DNA from: Granulicella sp. S190
GTDB taxonomy: Bacteria; Acidobacteriota; Terriglobia; Terriglobales; Acidobacteriaceae
NCBI RefSeq assembly: GCF_009766095.1
Contig: NZ_LMUD01000009.1
Span: forward strand, 62,001 to 126,000
Reading direction: 5' to 3'
DNA length: 64,000 nt
Position 1 is the stretch's first letter; every line of letters begins with the position of its first letter. This document shows positions 16,003 to 24,938 of this stretch, piece by piece. The position numbers and the translations under genes were made by a program. Below the pieces are notes generated by a model. That model was not told where the DNA came from and made no database searches. It saw only the letters and a list, made by a program, of their open reading frames with translations.

Positions 16003-16872
16003 TTGGCGGAGCGGGTCCAGTGCGAGTTCTTCCTGATTCGGTATGTGCCGGATGTGGTGAAGGGCGAGTTTGCGAATATCGGCGTGCTGCTGCGGGAGGC
16101 AGGGCGGGCCGAGAGCGCTGTGGTGCGTTTCACTCGGGACTGGGCGCGGGTGAAGTGCATGGATGCGGATGCGGATATCGGTCTGCTGGAGGCGCTGGAG
16201 GGTGAGATTGGAGAGCGACTTCGGACGGTAGGCGGGGATGCTCCTGGATCTGAGTACGGGATCAAACCGGTGATGGAGATTCTGGAGGATACGCTTGCGA
16301 ACTCGGTGCAGATGACCGAGGTGCGGGCTTGCCTGGCAGAGAGCTTACCGGCTGAGATCGAACAGTTGATGAAGATGTATGTTGAGCCGTTGAAGGCGAA
16401 GATCGAACGGAGGCGCACGGGACGCGCGGCGATTGTGGGGGCGATGCGGACGGAGTTTGAACGGGCCGGGGTGTGGGGGCTGATGCGGAAGAGGATTGCG
16501 GCTTCGCTGTATACGCGGGCGGGAGATCCGATGAAGATCGACTGCGGGTACAGGGCTGGATTGAAAGATGTGACGGCGGGTGAGGTGATTCGGATGTTTC
16601 AGGCGGTGTCGCTGGAGGGGGATGTGGAGGCGGCGAAGGGATTGGCTTATTCGGCTCCGCAGTTGGTAGAAGGGGTTCAAAGGGTGGAGGGCGCGAAGCT
16701 GGAGTTGACGGCGGTGGTGGAGGCTCTGCGGGCTGTCTCTGATATGGAAGATGAGGCGATGGAGCGGTACCGGTTTGGAGTGGAGGCGATGGAGCGGCAG
16801 GAGATTCGCGTGGTGACACTGAATGACCTGGCGCGGGTGGCGGAGACGGCGCGGATGGAGCTGCGAGTTTGA
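16003..16872 (+). CDS. DUF3037-type protein, partner of the HipA-like kinase
   Basis: A 289-aa protein with the N-terminal DUF3037 pattern CEFFLIRYVPDVVKGEFANI and GVLLRE (about residues 6-35). The start is TTG at 16003, chosen because GGAGGG at 15991-15996 is well placed and the domain begins at once. The C-terminal half is helical and of unknown role. DUF3037 has no established biochemical function that I know of. Adjacency with the HipA-like kinase suggests a two-gene module, perhaps toxin-antitoxin-like or defensive (inference). Confidence 0.65.
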   Translation: MAERVQCEFFLIRYVPDVVKGEFANIGVLLREAGRAESAVVRFTRDWARVKCMDADADIGLLEALEGEIGERLRTVGGDAPGSEYGIKPVMEILEDTLANSVQMTEVRACLAESLPAEIEQLMKMYVEPLKAKIERRRTGRAAIVGAMRTEFERAGVWGLMRKRIAASLYTRAGDPMKIDCGYRAGLKDVTAGEVIRMFQAVSLEGDVEAAKGLAYSAPQLVEGVQRVEGAKLELTAVVEALRAVSDMEDEAMERYRFGVEAMERQEIRVVTLNDLARVAETARMELRV

Positions 16873-16991
16873 GGTGACGTTTTCGCGCTGAGTTTTAGAG
16901 AGTGTTTAGATTTTTTGTTTTCTACGTTAGGCATAGCCCGGGGGCTGTGCCTTTTTCTTTTTGCAGCAGAGATGGAAAGAGAGAGGGTGGC

Positions 16992-18233
16992 ATGGACGTT
17001 CGGACGATGGTGAAGGATGTTTGGCAACGACTGGCTGGGGTGGAGGCGTCGGCGGGAGACGCGGGGGTGGGTGAGAGGAAGACGGCGATGCTGCCTTCGA
17101 TCCTGAGTCCGTATCGCCCGGCTGGCCGGGCGGGGCAGAGCTCTTTGCCGAAGCCTACGGCAGCCAATCTGCGAAGGTTCGCCGAGACCCCGGTGGTACG
17201 GCGCGCGATTAACGTGGTGAAGGACAAGATTGCGAGCATGGACTGGCAGGTGAGGGTACGGCGGGGATACTCGGGCGTGACGGTGGAGGATGCGGAGGCG
17301 CGGATGCAGGTGCTACGTCGCTGCCTGGAAGAGCCGAATGCTTCAGACAGCTTTCGCGTGCTGTGGGAGCAGGTGCTGGAGGATCTGCTGGTCGGAGGAT
17401 TTGGTGCGGTGGAGATGGAGGCAACCGGCGATCCAGAGAGGCCGTTTCATCTTTGGGCGGTGGATGGGGCGACGATCCAGATCGATACGAAGTGGGATGG
17501 CGACCCGAGTAAGCCCCGGTATGCGCAGGCTACGGGGCGCATCGGGCAGGAGGCGCTGGTGCCTCTGCTGGACGATGAGCTGATATATGTGCGGCTGAAT
17601 CCGCGCAGTTACACGCCGTTTGGCCTGGGGCGACTGGAGGTTGCGTTCGAGACAGTGAACCAGTTTCTGAGCGCGAGCCGGTATGCAGGAAAGCTTGCCA
17701 GCAACTCCGTGGCGCAGTACGCGTTATGGCTGAACGATGCTACTCCGGAGGAGCATGACCGGCTGATCCGGTGGTGGCAGGATGAGATTGAAGGGACTGG
17801 GCGCGTGCCATTTTTGAGCTGCGAACAGAAGCCCGAGGTATTGAAGTTTGCCGGTGGGACCGACGCGGACCTGCGGCTGGAGTGGCAGGAGATGCTGATT
17901 CGCATGATTGCGAATGCGTTCGAACTGCCGCCGATGCTGCTTGGAGTGCAGAGCGATGTGAACAAGTCGACCGCCGGCGAGATGGCAGACGAGGCGTTTC
18001 AGAGTGCGGTGATCCCGGTGGCGAAGCTGCTGGCCGAGCACATTACACGGGACCTGTTTGCGAAGAAGCTGGGATGGCGCGAGTTTGAGTTCTGCTTCAA
18101 CGACCTGGAGAGCAGAGATGAGATGGAGGAGCTGCAGATACAGACGACCCTGCTGCAGGCTGGCGTGCTGACGGTGGATGAGGTTCGTTCGATGCGGGGG
18201 TTGAGCCCGATCGGGGCGGCGGTGACCCAGTGA
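16992..18233 (+). CDS. Portal protein
   Basis: A 413-aa portal subunit (HK97 family), starting MDVRTMVKDVWQRLAGVE at the ATG at 16992 with GAGAGGGTGGC upstream. Typical segments are visible: RRAINVVKDKIASMDWQV near residue 75, the central RYAQATGRIGQEALVPL, LIYVRLNPRSYTPFGLGRLE, and the C-terminal ELPPMLLGVQSDVNKSTAGE followed by a helical crown-like part. Its stop overlaps the next gene's GTG by 4 bp. Portals usually follow the large terminase directly; here the HipA-like pair intervenes. Confidence 0.8.
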   Translation: MDVRTMVKDVWQRLAGVEASAGDAGVGERKTAMLPSILSPYRPAGRAGQSSLPKPTAANLRRFAETPVVRRAINVVKDKIASMDWQVRVRRGYSGVTVEDAEARMQVLRRCLEEPNASDSFRVLWEQVLEDLLVGGFGAVEMEATGDPERPFHLWAVDGATIQIDTKWDGDPSKPRYAQATGRIGQEALVPLLDDELIYVRLNPRSYTPFGLGRLEVAFETVNQFLSASRYAGKLASNSVAQYALWLNDATPEEHDRLIRWWQDEIEGTGRVPFLSCEQKPEVLKFAGGTDADLRLEWQEMLIRMIANAFELPPMLLGVQSDVNKSTAGEMADEAFQSAVIPVAKLLAEHITRDLFAKKLGWREFEFCFNDLESRDEMEELQIQTTLLQAGVLTVDEVRSMRGLSPIGAAVTQ

Positions 18234-20572
18234 TCGTGACGATCGACAACTTGGACGGCGCCGGAGCGGTGGACTACAGCACGGCGTTGTGCGCGCAGGG
18301 GCCGCTAAAGATCACACGCAGCCTGAATGCGCCATCGTTGTGCAGCGGCATGTTGGATGTGAGCGACGCAGCCGCTGGGGCTGGGCTGGCGGTTCCGGCG
18401 CGACGAGGACGCGTGGTGGTGACTGCGGCGAACGGCACCATTCTTTTTACGGGGTACGTTGCGACCGATCCGGAGGCGATATATGCAGGGACCGGGTTGA
18501 AGGGGCCCGTGTATCGCTATGCGTTCAGCGCGGTGAGCGATGAGTGGCTGCTGGATAAGCAGACGGTTCCGCTAAGTGGCGCTGGACTGGGGCAGAGCGG
18601 AGGGCAGCTGCTGACGACGCTGACCAACCGCGTGGATGCCGGGCTGTTTACTACGACGGGTGTGATGAACGGACTGGCGGTGGGGGTCTTCGAGCCGGTG
18701 CAGACGGAGAGCTGGTCGGTGAACGCAGGGAATGTCGCGAGCTCTACCTATGCGGCGTATCGCGTGCTCAACAGTGCGGTGGGTCTGCAGCCTGCGGGTA
18801 CGGTGGTCCATGCGTTGAGCGATGGCGATGGCACGTTGCAGGTGGCGGCACTGAAGACGAGCGCAGTGAAGGAGCTGGCCAATGACGTTACAGTGAGCGG
18901 GGAGTTGGAGCCGACCGCGTATGTCACCGAGACCTTTGCCGGAGATGGAACGACGACGGTGTTTGAGTTGTCGGAGGATCCGTTTCGTCCGAAGAAGACG
19001 GCCAACTCCGCGCAGCTGCTGACGGATAGCTTCAATGAATCGGTGCTGAATACGCAGATCTGGGAGGTTGCCGATCCTGGATCTCATCTTGGATTGAGTG
19101 CGGCTGGTTTGACGATGACCGGAGGCAACGGTCTGGATGGGCAGACTACGCTGACGGCGATCGACCCGGTGGAGCTGGTGGGTTCGTTAGTGATTGAGGC
19201 TGGAAACCTGGTGCTGGGAGGGGCCAGCGCGGGCCTTGTGTGCGGGTTGTACTCCGGGGCGACGCAGAGCGCGAACTGTTTTGTGGGCTATAACGTGCGA
19301 CAGAGCGGGGGGAATACGGTCGTAGTTCCGTTTGTGAATGGGGCTGAGGTTGGAACCGTGTTCCCGATGCTGCAGGGACATACGTATACCATTCGGATTC
19401 GGCTGCATGCGGTGGAGATGCAACGTGTGCTGCAGACCTACTATGCGATGGTGGATGGGGTTGTGGAGGCATTCGGCGGCGGGTTGGTGACGGCGCCGAT
19501 GAGCGTTGTCTTTGAACTGCAGGACCTTGGACTGGCTTCTAACACTCCGGCTGTCGTTCTGTATGACGGAAGCGTGGTGAACTCTCCGGCGAGTTGCAGC
19601 TTTGCCGCGGTGAATAGCGTACAGCTTATCGGGTCGATGGGATATTGCAGGCTGACGCAGACGGGCTCTTCGTGGGTGGTGAGCACGTTGCCGAGCGGGG
19701 TGAAGACGACGCGCCTGGTGGGTCTTGCGGGTGAAGGAGCCGATTGCTCTGTATCTGCTACAGGAAAGGTTACTTTTTATTCGGGCCGGGTCCCGGTGGC
19801 CGGAGAGCTTGTAACCGTGACGTATCGTGCGCAGCAGAGGGCTGTGGCCCGGATACAGAATGCAGCGAGTGTTGAGGCGGAGGCTGCTGGCGGCGTGCCG
19901 GGGACGGCACAGTGGCTGGGGAAGGTGCTGAAGCCACCGGCTCGAAGCTCAGTGGACTGCGAGAATGCGGCGCTGGCTGTGCTGAGCTTTTCGGCCAGCC
20001 GTGCGGCTGCGGTTGCTGGTAGTTATGACGCGGTGAATCCGCAGGATGTTTGGCCGGGAGATGTGCTCGCAGTGACAAGCAACGGGCAGACGATGAGCGT
20101 GGTGGTACGGCGGGTGGAGATCAGCGATGGCATGGGAAGCCCGGAGATGTTGACCTATCGCATGGCGTTTGCCAATGACTGGGCCGAGGGGTTGGGTTTG
20201 ACGCTGTCCGAGGCGATTGCTGCGGATGCTTTGCTCCCGCTGACCGCGCTGAGCTCGACGATGCCGGCTGGAGGCAGCGTGCTGGCGAACCTGCAGATGC
20301 TGCAGGTGGTCAGCGCGACCGGGACGGCGCTGCAGGTGGATACGGGGACCGCTGCTCCTGTCGGGGGCGGGTTTGAGGTGAGGCGCCGAGATGGCGACTT
20401 TGGCCCGGGGGTGGATCAGGACCTGGTGCTGCGCAGCCCGGTGCGGAGTTTTTCTATTCCGCGCGAGGGACAGATCGAGCACTACTACGTGCGGATGTTC
20501 GATGGATCGAAGCCGCCTTTGTATTCTCGGTTTTCAAGCGCTGTGTTTACGAATCTGCCGGTGAGTGAATAA
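18230..20572 (+). CDS. Tail/baseplate protein with embedded jelly-roll domain
   Basis: A 780-aa protein translated from the GTG at 18230 overlapping the portal stop. The N-terminal ~110 residues (ITRSLNAPSLCSGMLDVSD ... ILFTGYVATDPE) resemble baseplate hub or late-control D-type proteins. A segment at about 265-450 (TDSFNESVLNTQIWEVADPG) looks like a concanavalin/DUF1349-like jelly-roll inserted in the hub. The C-terminal part again has hub-like features (NPQDVWPGDVLAVTSNGQT) and an Ig-like end. Direct coupling to the portal gene is unusual. Assignment is by pattern only. Confidence 0.5.
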   Translation: MIVTIDNLDGAGAVDYSTALCAQGPLKITRSLNAPSLCSGMLDVSDAAAGAGLAVPARRGRVVVTAANGTILFTGYVATDPEAIYAGTGLKGPVYRYAFSAVSDEWLLDKQTVPLSGAGLGQSGGQLLTTLTNRVDAGLFTTTGVMNGLAVGVFEPVQTESWSVNAGNVASSTYAAYRVLNSAVGLQPAGTVVHALSDGDGTLQVAALKTSAVKELANDVTVSGELEPTAYVTETFAGDGTTTVFELSEDPFRPKKTANSAQLLTDSFNESVLNTQIWEVADPGSHLGLSAAGLTMTGGNGLDGQTTLTAIDPVELVGSLVIEAGNLVLGGASAGLVCGLYSGATQSANCFVGYNVRQSGGNTVVVPFVNGAEVGTVFPMLQGHTYTIRIRLHAVEMQRVLQTYYAMVDGVVEAFGGGLVTAPMSVVFELQDLGLASNTPAVVLYDGSVVNSPASCSFAAVNSVQLIGSMGYCRLTQTGSSWVVSTLPSGVKTTRLVGLAGEGADCSVSATGKVTFYSGRVPVAGELVTVTYRAQQRAVARIQNAASVEAEAAGGVPGTAQWLGKVLKPPARSSVDCENAALAVLSFSASRAAAVAGSYDAVNPQDVWPGDVLAVTSNGQTMSVVVRRVEISDGMGSPEMLTYRMAFANDWAEGLGLTLSEAIAADALLPLTALSSTMPAGGSVLANLQMLQVVSATGTALQVDTGTAAPVGGGFEVRRRDGDFGPGVDQDLVLRSPVRSFSIPREGQIEHYYVRMFDGSKPPLYSRFSSAVFTNLPVSE

Positions 20573-20590
20573 CGGCTGGAAGGAGAGAGG

Positions 20591-20806
20591 ATGACAGAGT
20601 TCGAAGGAAATGTCCTGGCGGATTTGAGTGTATTGAAGAGCCAGATGAAACAGCTGATGGGGGTGGGACAGCCGGGCAGGTTGAACCAGTTGGAAGATCG
20701 GGTGGCGCAGCATGAGCGGAGTGTGCAGCGCATGAAAGGGCTGCTGGGCGCGGGTGGAGCGGTCCTGGCCATGCTCCATCTCGCGATTGACTACTTTCGG
20801 CGTTAG
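20591..20806 (+). CDS. XhlA-like holin-associated membrane protein
   Basis: A 71-aa protein with a coiled-coil N-terminal part (LADLSVLKSQMKQLM, NQLEDRVAQHERSVQRM) and one C-terminal membrane segment (LLGAGGAVLAMLHLAI) ending YFRR, the layout of haemolysin XhlA. A strong GGAAGGAGAGAGG precedes the ATG. XhlA acts with holins in lysis or export in Bacillus PBSX. No endolysin gene is visible nearby. Confidence 0.65.
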   Translation: MTEFEGNVLADLSVLKSQMKQLMGVGQPGRLNQLEDRVAQHERSVQRMKGLLGAGGAVLAMLHLAIDYFRR

Positions 20807-20823
20807 GAGATTGAGGAGAGAAG

Positions 20824-21084
20824 ATGAATTTTCTGAAGCTATTTCTGCGGGCGGTTGCTTTGATTCCTGGCGTGGTGCAAGGGACGGAGGCTCTGTTTGG
20901 AGCGCAGAACGGGGAGCAAAAGAAGAAGGCGGCGGTGGAGATCGTCGAGGCGGCTATCAACATGGCCGATGCTGTGACGATGAGGCAGATTGCAGATTCG
21001 GGCAAGTTTAGCGAGGGGCTGAGTATGACGATTGACGGAGTTGTGATGTGTCTGAATGCGAGTGTCTGGGCGAAGCGAGCATAG
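20824..21084 (+). CDS. Small terminal protein of the phage block
   Basis: An 86-aa protein with an N-terminal hydrophobic helix (FLKLFLRAVALIPGVVQG), a lysine cluster (GEQKKKAAVEIVEA) and a helical C-terminus. GAGGAGAGAAG precedes the ATG. It is the last gene of the block before purE. I do not recognise it; a membrane-associated helper to the XhlA-like protein is possible. Confidence 0.5.
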   Translation: MNFLKLFLRAVALIPGVVQGTEALFGAQNGEQKKKAAVEIVEAAINMADAVTMRQIADSGKFSEGLSMTIDGVVMCLNASVWAKRA

Positions 21085-21117
21085 TCTGGCGGTAGGCGCG
21101 GCGTGCAGGGGAAACCG

Positions 21118-21123
21118 TATAAT
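21118..21123 (+). promoter_or_regulatory. -10 hexamer of a probable leaderless purE promoter
   Basis: TATAAT ends 6 nt before the purE ATG at 21130, which would place the transcription start on or next to the A of ATG. No Shine-Dalgarno is present and no clear -35 is seen. Confidence 0.5.
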
Positions 21124-21129
21124 CGGGCC

Positions 21130-21657
21130 ATGGACGCCGAGCCGCTAGGCAATATTCTGGTTGGAGTTGTGATGGGAAGCCGCAACGATTACGCGGTGAT
21201 GCGTGCCGCCGTTGAGGTGCTGAAGGAGTTTGGCGTTGCCCATGAGGCGCGTGTGGTTTCGGCGCACCGGACACCAGATCTTTTGTTTGAATATGCGGAT
21301 GCCGCTGTGGGACGCGGGCTGCGGGTGATTATCGCCGGAGCGGGCGGCGCGGCGCATCTGCCGGGGATGATTGCGGCGAAGACGGTGGTGCCGGTGCTGG
21401 GTGTGCCGATAGCAGCTACGGCGCTGCAGGGTATGGATTCGCTGCTGAGCATTGTGCAGATGCCGAAGGGGATTCCGGTTGGGACGCTGGCGATTGGCGC
21501 GGCCGGAGCGATGAATGCGGGACTGCTGGCGGTTGCGATGCTGGCCACCACAGATGCAGCACTGAGGGAGAAGCTGGTGGCGTGGCGCGCGGCGCGGCGT
21601 GATGAGGTTCTTGCTCAAAGGCTGGATGTGCCGGGAGAAGACGAGGTTGGCGCGTGA
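21130..21657 (+). CDS. purE: N5-carboxyaminoimidazole ribonucleotide mutase
   Basis: A 175-aa class I PurE, which converts N5-CAIR to CAIR in purine synthesis. Family signatures are clear: [13 protein letters not shown] at the N-terminus, [14 protein letters not shown] with the catalytic His, [15 protein letters not shown], and [21 protein letters not shown]. The ATG at 21130 is chosen because it directly follows a -10 hexamer and the domain begins soon after. The stop overlaps the GTG of purK by 4 bp, so the pair is coupled. Confidence 0.92.
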   Translation: MDAEPLGNILVGVVMGSRNDYAVMRAAVEVLKEFGVAHEARVVSAHRTPDLLFEYADAAVGRGLRVIIAGAGGAAHLPGMIAAKTVVPVLGVPIAATALQGMDSLLSIVQMPKGIPVGTLAIGAAGAMNAGLLAVAMLATTDAALREKLVAWRAARRDEVLAQRLDVPGEDEVGA

Positions 21658-22835
21658 GCTTTGACAGATCGAAGGCGAAGCCGATTTTGCCGGGCGCGAC
21701 GATTGGGATCTTTGGCGGAGGGCAGCTGGGACGGATGACGGCGATGGCCGCTCGCGGCATGGGGTACCGCATCCTTGTGCTCGATCCGGATCCGGCTTGC
21801 CCGGCGCGGTTTGTGGTGGATGGATGCATCGAGGCCGGATGGGACGATTCGCGAGAGGCTGCGAATCTTGCGCGCGGTTGCGATGTAGTGACGTTGGAGA
21901 TTGAGCAGATCTCGCCGGCCAGTATGGCGGCGGCGGCGAGCTACGCGCCGGTGCGGCCGGGTGGGGCGATGCTGGCCGTGATCCAGGACAGGATTGAGCA
22001 GAAGGACTGGCTGCGACGGAATGGATTTCCCGTGGGGGAGTATCGCGCGGTACGGTCGCTGGAGGAGCTGCGGCAGGCCGTGGCTGCGCTTGGCGGCAGA
22101 TGCTTCTGCAAGAGCGCTACCGGTGGTTACGATGGACGTGGACAGGGCAAAGTCGGCTTTGCTGCGGGCGCGTCGGTCGAGGACGAGCTGAGGAGCGCGT
22201 GGGAGGCGCTGGGCGAGCGTGCGGGAGTGGCGGAGAAGGCAGTTGAGCTGGACAAGGAGATCTCTGTGCTGGTGGCGCGCGCTCCGAACGGCGAGGTGAA
22301 GGTTTATCCGGCAGCGTTGAACCATCATGAAGAACAGATTCTGGCGTGGAGCGCGATTCCGGCACCGCTTTCTTCGGAGATGATGTCGCAGGCGCGGGAG
22401 ATCGCGGAGTCCATTGCCGATACGTTTCAGCTGGAGGGAGTACTGGCAGTTGAGATGTTTTGCACGACCGATGGCAGGCTTTTGGTGAATGAGCTTGCCC
22501 CTCGACCGCATAACAGCTACCACGCGAGTGAACGAGGGTGTGTGACGAGCCAGTTCGAGCAACTGGTGCGGGCGGTATGCGACCTGCCGCTGGGCAGTGT
22601 GGAGGTGGTGCAGCCTGCGGCGATTGTGAACCTGCTTGGCGAGGTTTGGCTGAACGAAGACGGTTCGGCGAAAGAGCCGCGATTCGATGCGGCGTTGGCC
22701 GTGCCGGGGGTGAGGCTGCATCTGTACGAGAAGCAGCGGCCCCGGAAGGGAAGGAAGATGGGACACCTTTCGGCAGTGGGGGCTACGGCTGATGAGGCGG
22801 TTGGGTTGGTGCTGCATGCCAAGGAGCTTCTGTAA
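21654..22835 (+). CDS. purK: N5-carboxyaminoimidazole ribonucleotide synthase
   Basis: A 393-aa ATP-grasp enzyme that makes N5-CAIR from AIR, ATP and bicarbonate. It has the N-terminal [16 protein letters not shown], the ATP-grasp [12 protein letters not shown] (Gly-rich loop), [16 protein letters not shown], and the metal-binding [12 protein letters not shown]. Start is GTG at 21654 overlapping purE. The stop shares one base with the ATG of the next gene (TAATG), so a three-gene operon is likely. Confidence 0.92.
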   Translation: MSFDRSKAKPILPGATIGIFGGGQLGRMTAMAARGMGYRILVLDPDPACPARFVVDGCIEAGWDDSREAANLARGCDVVTLEIEQISPASMAAAASYAPVRPGGAMLAVIQDRIEQKDWLRRNGFPVGEYRAVRSLEELRQAVAALGGRCFCKSATGGYDGRGQGKVGFAAGASVEDELRSAWEALGERAGVAEKAVELDKEISVLVARAPNGEVKVYPAALNHHEEQILAWSAIPAPLSSEMMSQAREIAESIADTFQLEGVLAVEMFCTTDGRLLVNELAPRPHNSYHASERGCVTSQFEQLVRAVCDLPLGSVEVVQPAAIVNLLGEVWLNEDGSAKEPRFDAALAVPGVRLHLYEKQRPRKGRKMGHLSAVGATADEAVGLVLHAKELL

Positions 22836-23140
22836 TGGATGAGGATTTCAGCTTTCTTGAGGGCTATGCTGACAGAGTTGTCAGATGGAACGGTGCTCTG
22901 CTCTTTCCGGCTGATGTTGCTGTGGAAGCGGTGGGCACATTCAAGTTCAAGAATGCAAGGCTGCTGGGAATCGATGTTTACGGCTCTGGGACAGACCACG
23001 AGTATGAATGCCGCGACGAAGATTGCCTGGATTTTACGCAGAAGAAGTACTGGGACTACAGCGCTGAAGAGCTATGTGAGATCGCAGTGGAATACATCCA
23101 GTCCAGGAATGAATTTCTGTTTGAATTCGTCGAACCTTAG
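22835..23140 (+). CDS. Small acidic protein coupled to purK
   Basis: A 101-aa, strongly acidic protein (DEDFSFLEGYADR ... EYECRDEDCLDFTQ). The ATG shares a base with the purK stop (TAATG at 22833-22837), which favours this frame over the overlapping one starting at 22839. No recognisable family. Being the last gene before a perfect bidirectional terminator, it belongs to the purEK transcript. Confidence 0.55.
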   Translation: MDEDFSFLEGYADRVVRWNGALLFPADVAVEAVGTFKFKNARLLGIDVYGSGTDHEYECRDEDCLDFTQKKYWDYSAEELCEIAVEYIQSRNEFLFEFVEP

Positions 23141-23167
23141 TGGAGTTTTGAGTTAAAGAGAGTGCGG

Positions 23168-23220
23168 GCCTGCCGACCGGGCCCGCTGCGCGCGGGGCGG
23201 TCACTTCGTGACTTGTATAC
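23168..23220 (+). repeat. Dispersed repeat, family 2, copy 1
   Basis: This copy starts GCCTGCCGACCGGGCCCGCT and ends TCACTTCGTGACTTGTATAC. The terminal ~20 bp is identical to copy 2 at 40926-40978. It lies between the purEK operon and the terminator. Confidence 0.75.
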
Positions 23221-23281
23221 CGGTCTGGGTGGGTTATGAGGCATGGGACCTCGCGTTGCTCGGGTCGAGCATCGCCCCTCA

Positions 23282-23328
23282 AAAAGTAACAAAAGCGGCA
23301 GAACGAGTCTGCCGCTTTTGTTACTTTT
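23282..23328. terminator. Perfect 21-bp bidirectional terminator
   Basis: AAAAGTAACAAAAGCGGCAG plus one more base at 23282-23302 is exactly complementary to 23308-23328 around a 5-nt loop (ACGAG). The GC core GCGGCAGA is flanked by A- and T-rich arms, so it can end transcripts from both the purEK operon and the convergent sucB gene. Confidence 0.9.
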
Positions 23329-23339
23329 ATCGATACAAA

Positions 23340-24938
23340 TTAACCGATGTCTTCAGACCAGTTTTCGAGATAGGTCTTGAAGTCGGACATGAATTTGCCG
23401 GCGTCTGCTCCGTCCACGATGCGGTGATCGAAGCCAAGAGTGAAGCGTTGGATGGAACGGATCGCAATGGAGTCGTTGCCGTCTTTATCGGTGAGGACTT
23501 CGGCTTCTTTGTTGAGGCCGCCGATGCCGAGGATCGCGCTCTGCGGCTGATTAATGATGGGTGTCCCGAACTGTTCGCCGAAGATGCCGGAGTTGGTGAG
23601 AGTGAAGGTGCCGCCTGAGATCTCGTCCGGGGCGAGTTTTTTGTTGCGGGCGCGATCTGCGACGTCGACGATGCCGCGCGCGATGCCGAGGAAGTTCTTC
23701 TCCTCGGTCTGCTTGAGGACGGGAACGATGAGGCCCCAATCGAGAGCCACGGCGATTCCGATGTTGATGTTCTTGTTGTAACGGATGGCTTCGCCTTCGA
23801 TCGACCCGTTGACTACGGGATGCTTCCGCAGCGCAACGATGGCAGCGCGAGTGATGAAGGGCATGTAGGTCAGTTTGACGCCGTTACGCTGCTCGTACTT
23901 CGACTTCTCTTTCTCGCGGAGTTTGACGATGCGCGTCATGTCCACCTTGAAGACGGTGTGGACATGCGGACTGGTGCGCTTGGACTCGACCATACGCTGC
24001 GCGATGATGGAGCGCATCTTGGTCATGGGAACGAGCTCGCCCGGCTGAGGCTGAGGCGCGGCGGGCTTTGCGGCGGGTGCGGCCGAGGAGGCGGCTGGAG
24101 CGACAGAGGCAGCAGCGACTGGCTTTGGACCCTGCTCCAGATGGCTGACGATGTCGGTTTTGGTGATGCGGCCTGATGCGCCCGAACCGGCGACCTGAGT
24201 CAGATCGACGTTGTTGTCCTTCGCGATCTTGCGGACGAGCGGCGACGAACGAACACGCTCTCCTGCTGTTGCTGAAGCGGCGGCCGGAGGAGCTGAGGGA
24301 GCGGCTGCCGCGGGTGCTGAGACGGTGGGTGCAGATGCAGCGGGTGCGGAGGACTTTCCTGCAGCGCCGCCAATGACCGCTACGACCGTGTTAATAGTGA
24401 CGGTTGCGCCTTCCTGCACCTTGATCTCGGAGAGTACTCCAGCGACTGGCGACGGAATCTCTGCATCGACCTTGTCAGTCGAGATCTCGAAGATGGGTTC
24501 GTCGCGTTGGACGGTGTCGCCTATCTTCTTGAGCCATTTGGTGATAGTGCCTTCTGCGATGGACTCGCCCATCTGCGGCATGAGCACGTCAGTGCCGGGG
24601 CCGGACGCTGGAGGATTTCCGCCGGCGGCAGGAGGTGCGGCAGCGGGTGTTACGGTGTCTGGTGCAGTCTCAGCTTTCGTGGAGGCGGACGACGCCGAAC
24701 CAGCCTCCTCGATGCTGCAGACGACGGTGTTGATCTGAACAGTGGTGCCTTCGGAGATCTTGATCTCCTTGAGAGTGCCGGCGGCGGGCGATGGAATCTC
24801 GGCATCGACCTTGTCGGTGGAGATCTCAAAGAGAGGCTCATCGCGCTGGATGGCATCGCCCGGCTTCTTGAGCCATTTTGTGATGGTGCCTTCGGTGATG
24901 GATTCGCCCATCTGGGGCATAACTACGTCAGTCGGCAT
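23340..24938 (-). CDS. sucB: 2-oxoglutarate (or related) dehydrogenase E2 component with two lipoyl domains
   Basis: A 532-aa dihydrolipoyllysine acyltransferase. Two lipoyl domains each carry the EISTDKVDAEIPSP motif, with lipoylated Lys at about 43 and 156, separated by Ala/Pro-rich linkers. A peripheral-subunit-binding domain follows (RSSPLVRKIAKDNNVDL), then the catalytic domain with FDHRIVDGADAG. The ATG at 24938 has GGAGAAG upstream; the frame opens further upstream but that part is unlike any E2. The TDKVD motif favours the oxoglutarate/branched-chain type rather than pyruvate. No E1 gene is in view; lipB and lpdA lie just upstream. Confidence 0.88.
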   Translation of the reverse strand: MPTDVVMPQMGESITEGTITKWLKKPGDAIQRDEPLFEISTDKVDAEIPSPAAGTLKEIKISEGTTVQINTVVCSIEEAGSASSASTKAETAPDTVTPAAAPPAAGGNPPASGPGTDVLMPQMGESIAEGTITKWLKKIGDTVQRDEPIFEISTDKVDAEIPSPVAGVLSEIKVQEGATVTINTVVAVIGGAAGKSSAPAASAPTVSAPAAAAPSAPPAAASATAGERVRSSPLVRKIAKDNNVDLTQVAGSGASGRITKTDIVSHLEQGPKPVAAASVAPAASSAAPAAKPAAPQPQPGELVPMTKMRSIIAQRMVESKRTSPHVHTVFKVDMTRIVKLREKEKSKYEQRNGVKLTYMPFITRAAIVALRKHPVVNGSIEGEAIRYNKNINIGIAVALDWGLIVPVLKQTEEKNFLGIARGIVDVADRARNKKLAPDEISGGTFTLTNSGIFGEQFGTPIINQPQSAILGIGGLNKEAEVLTDKDGNDSIAIRSIQRFTLGFDHRIVDGADAGKFMSDFKTYLENWSEDIG

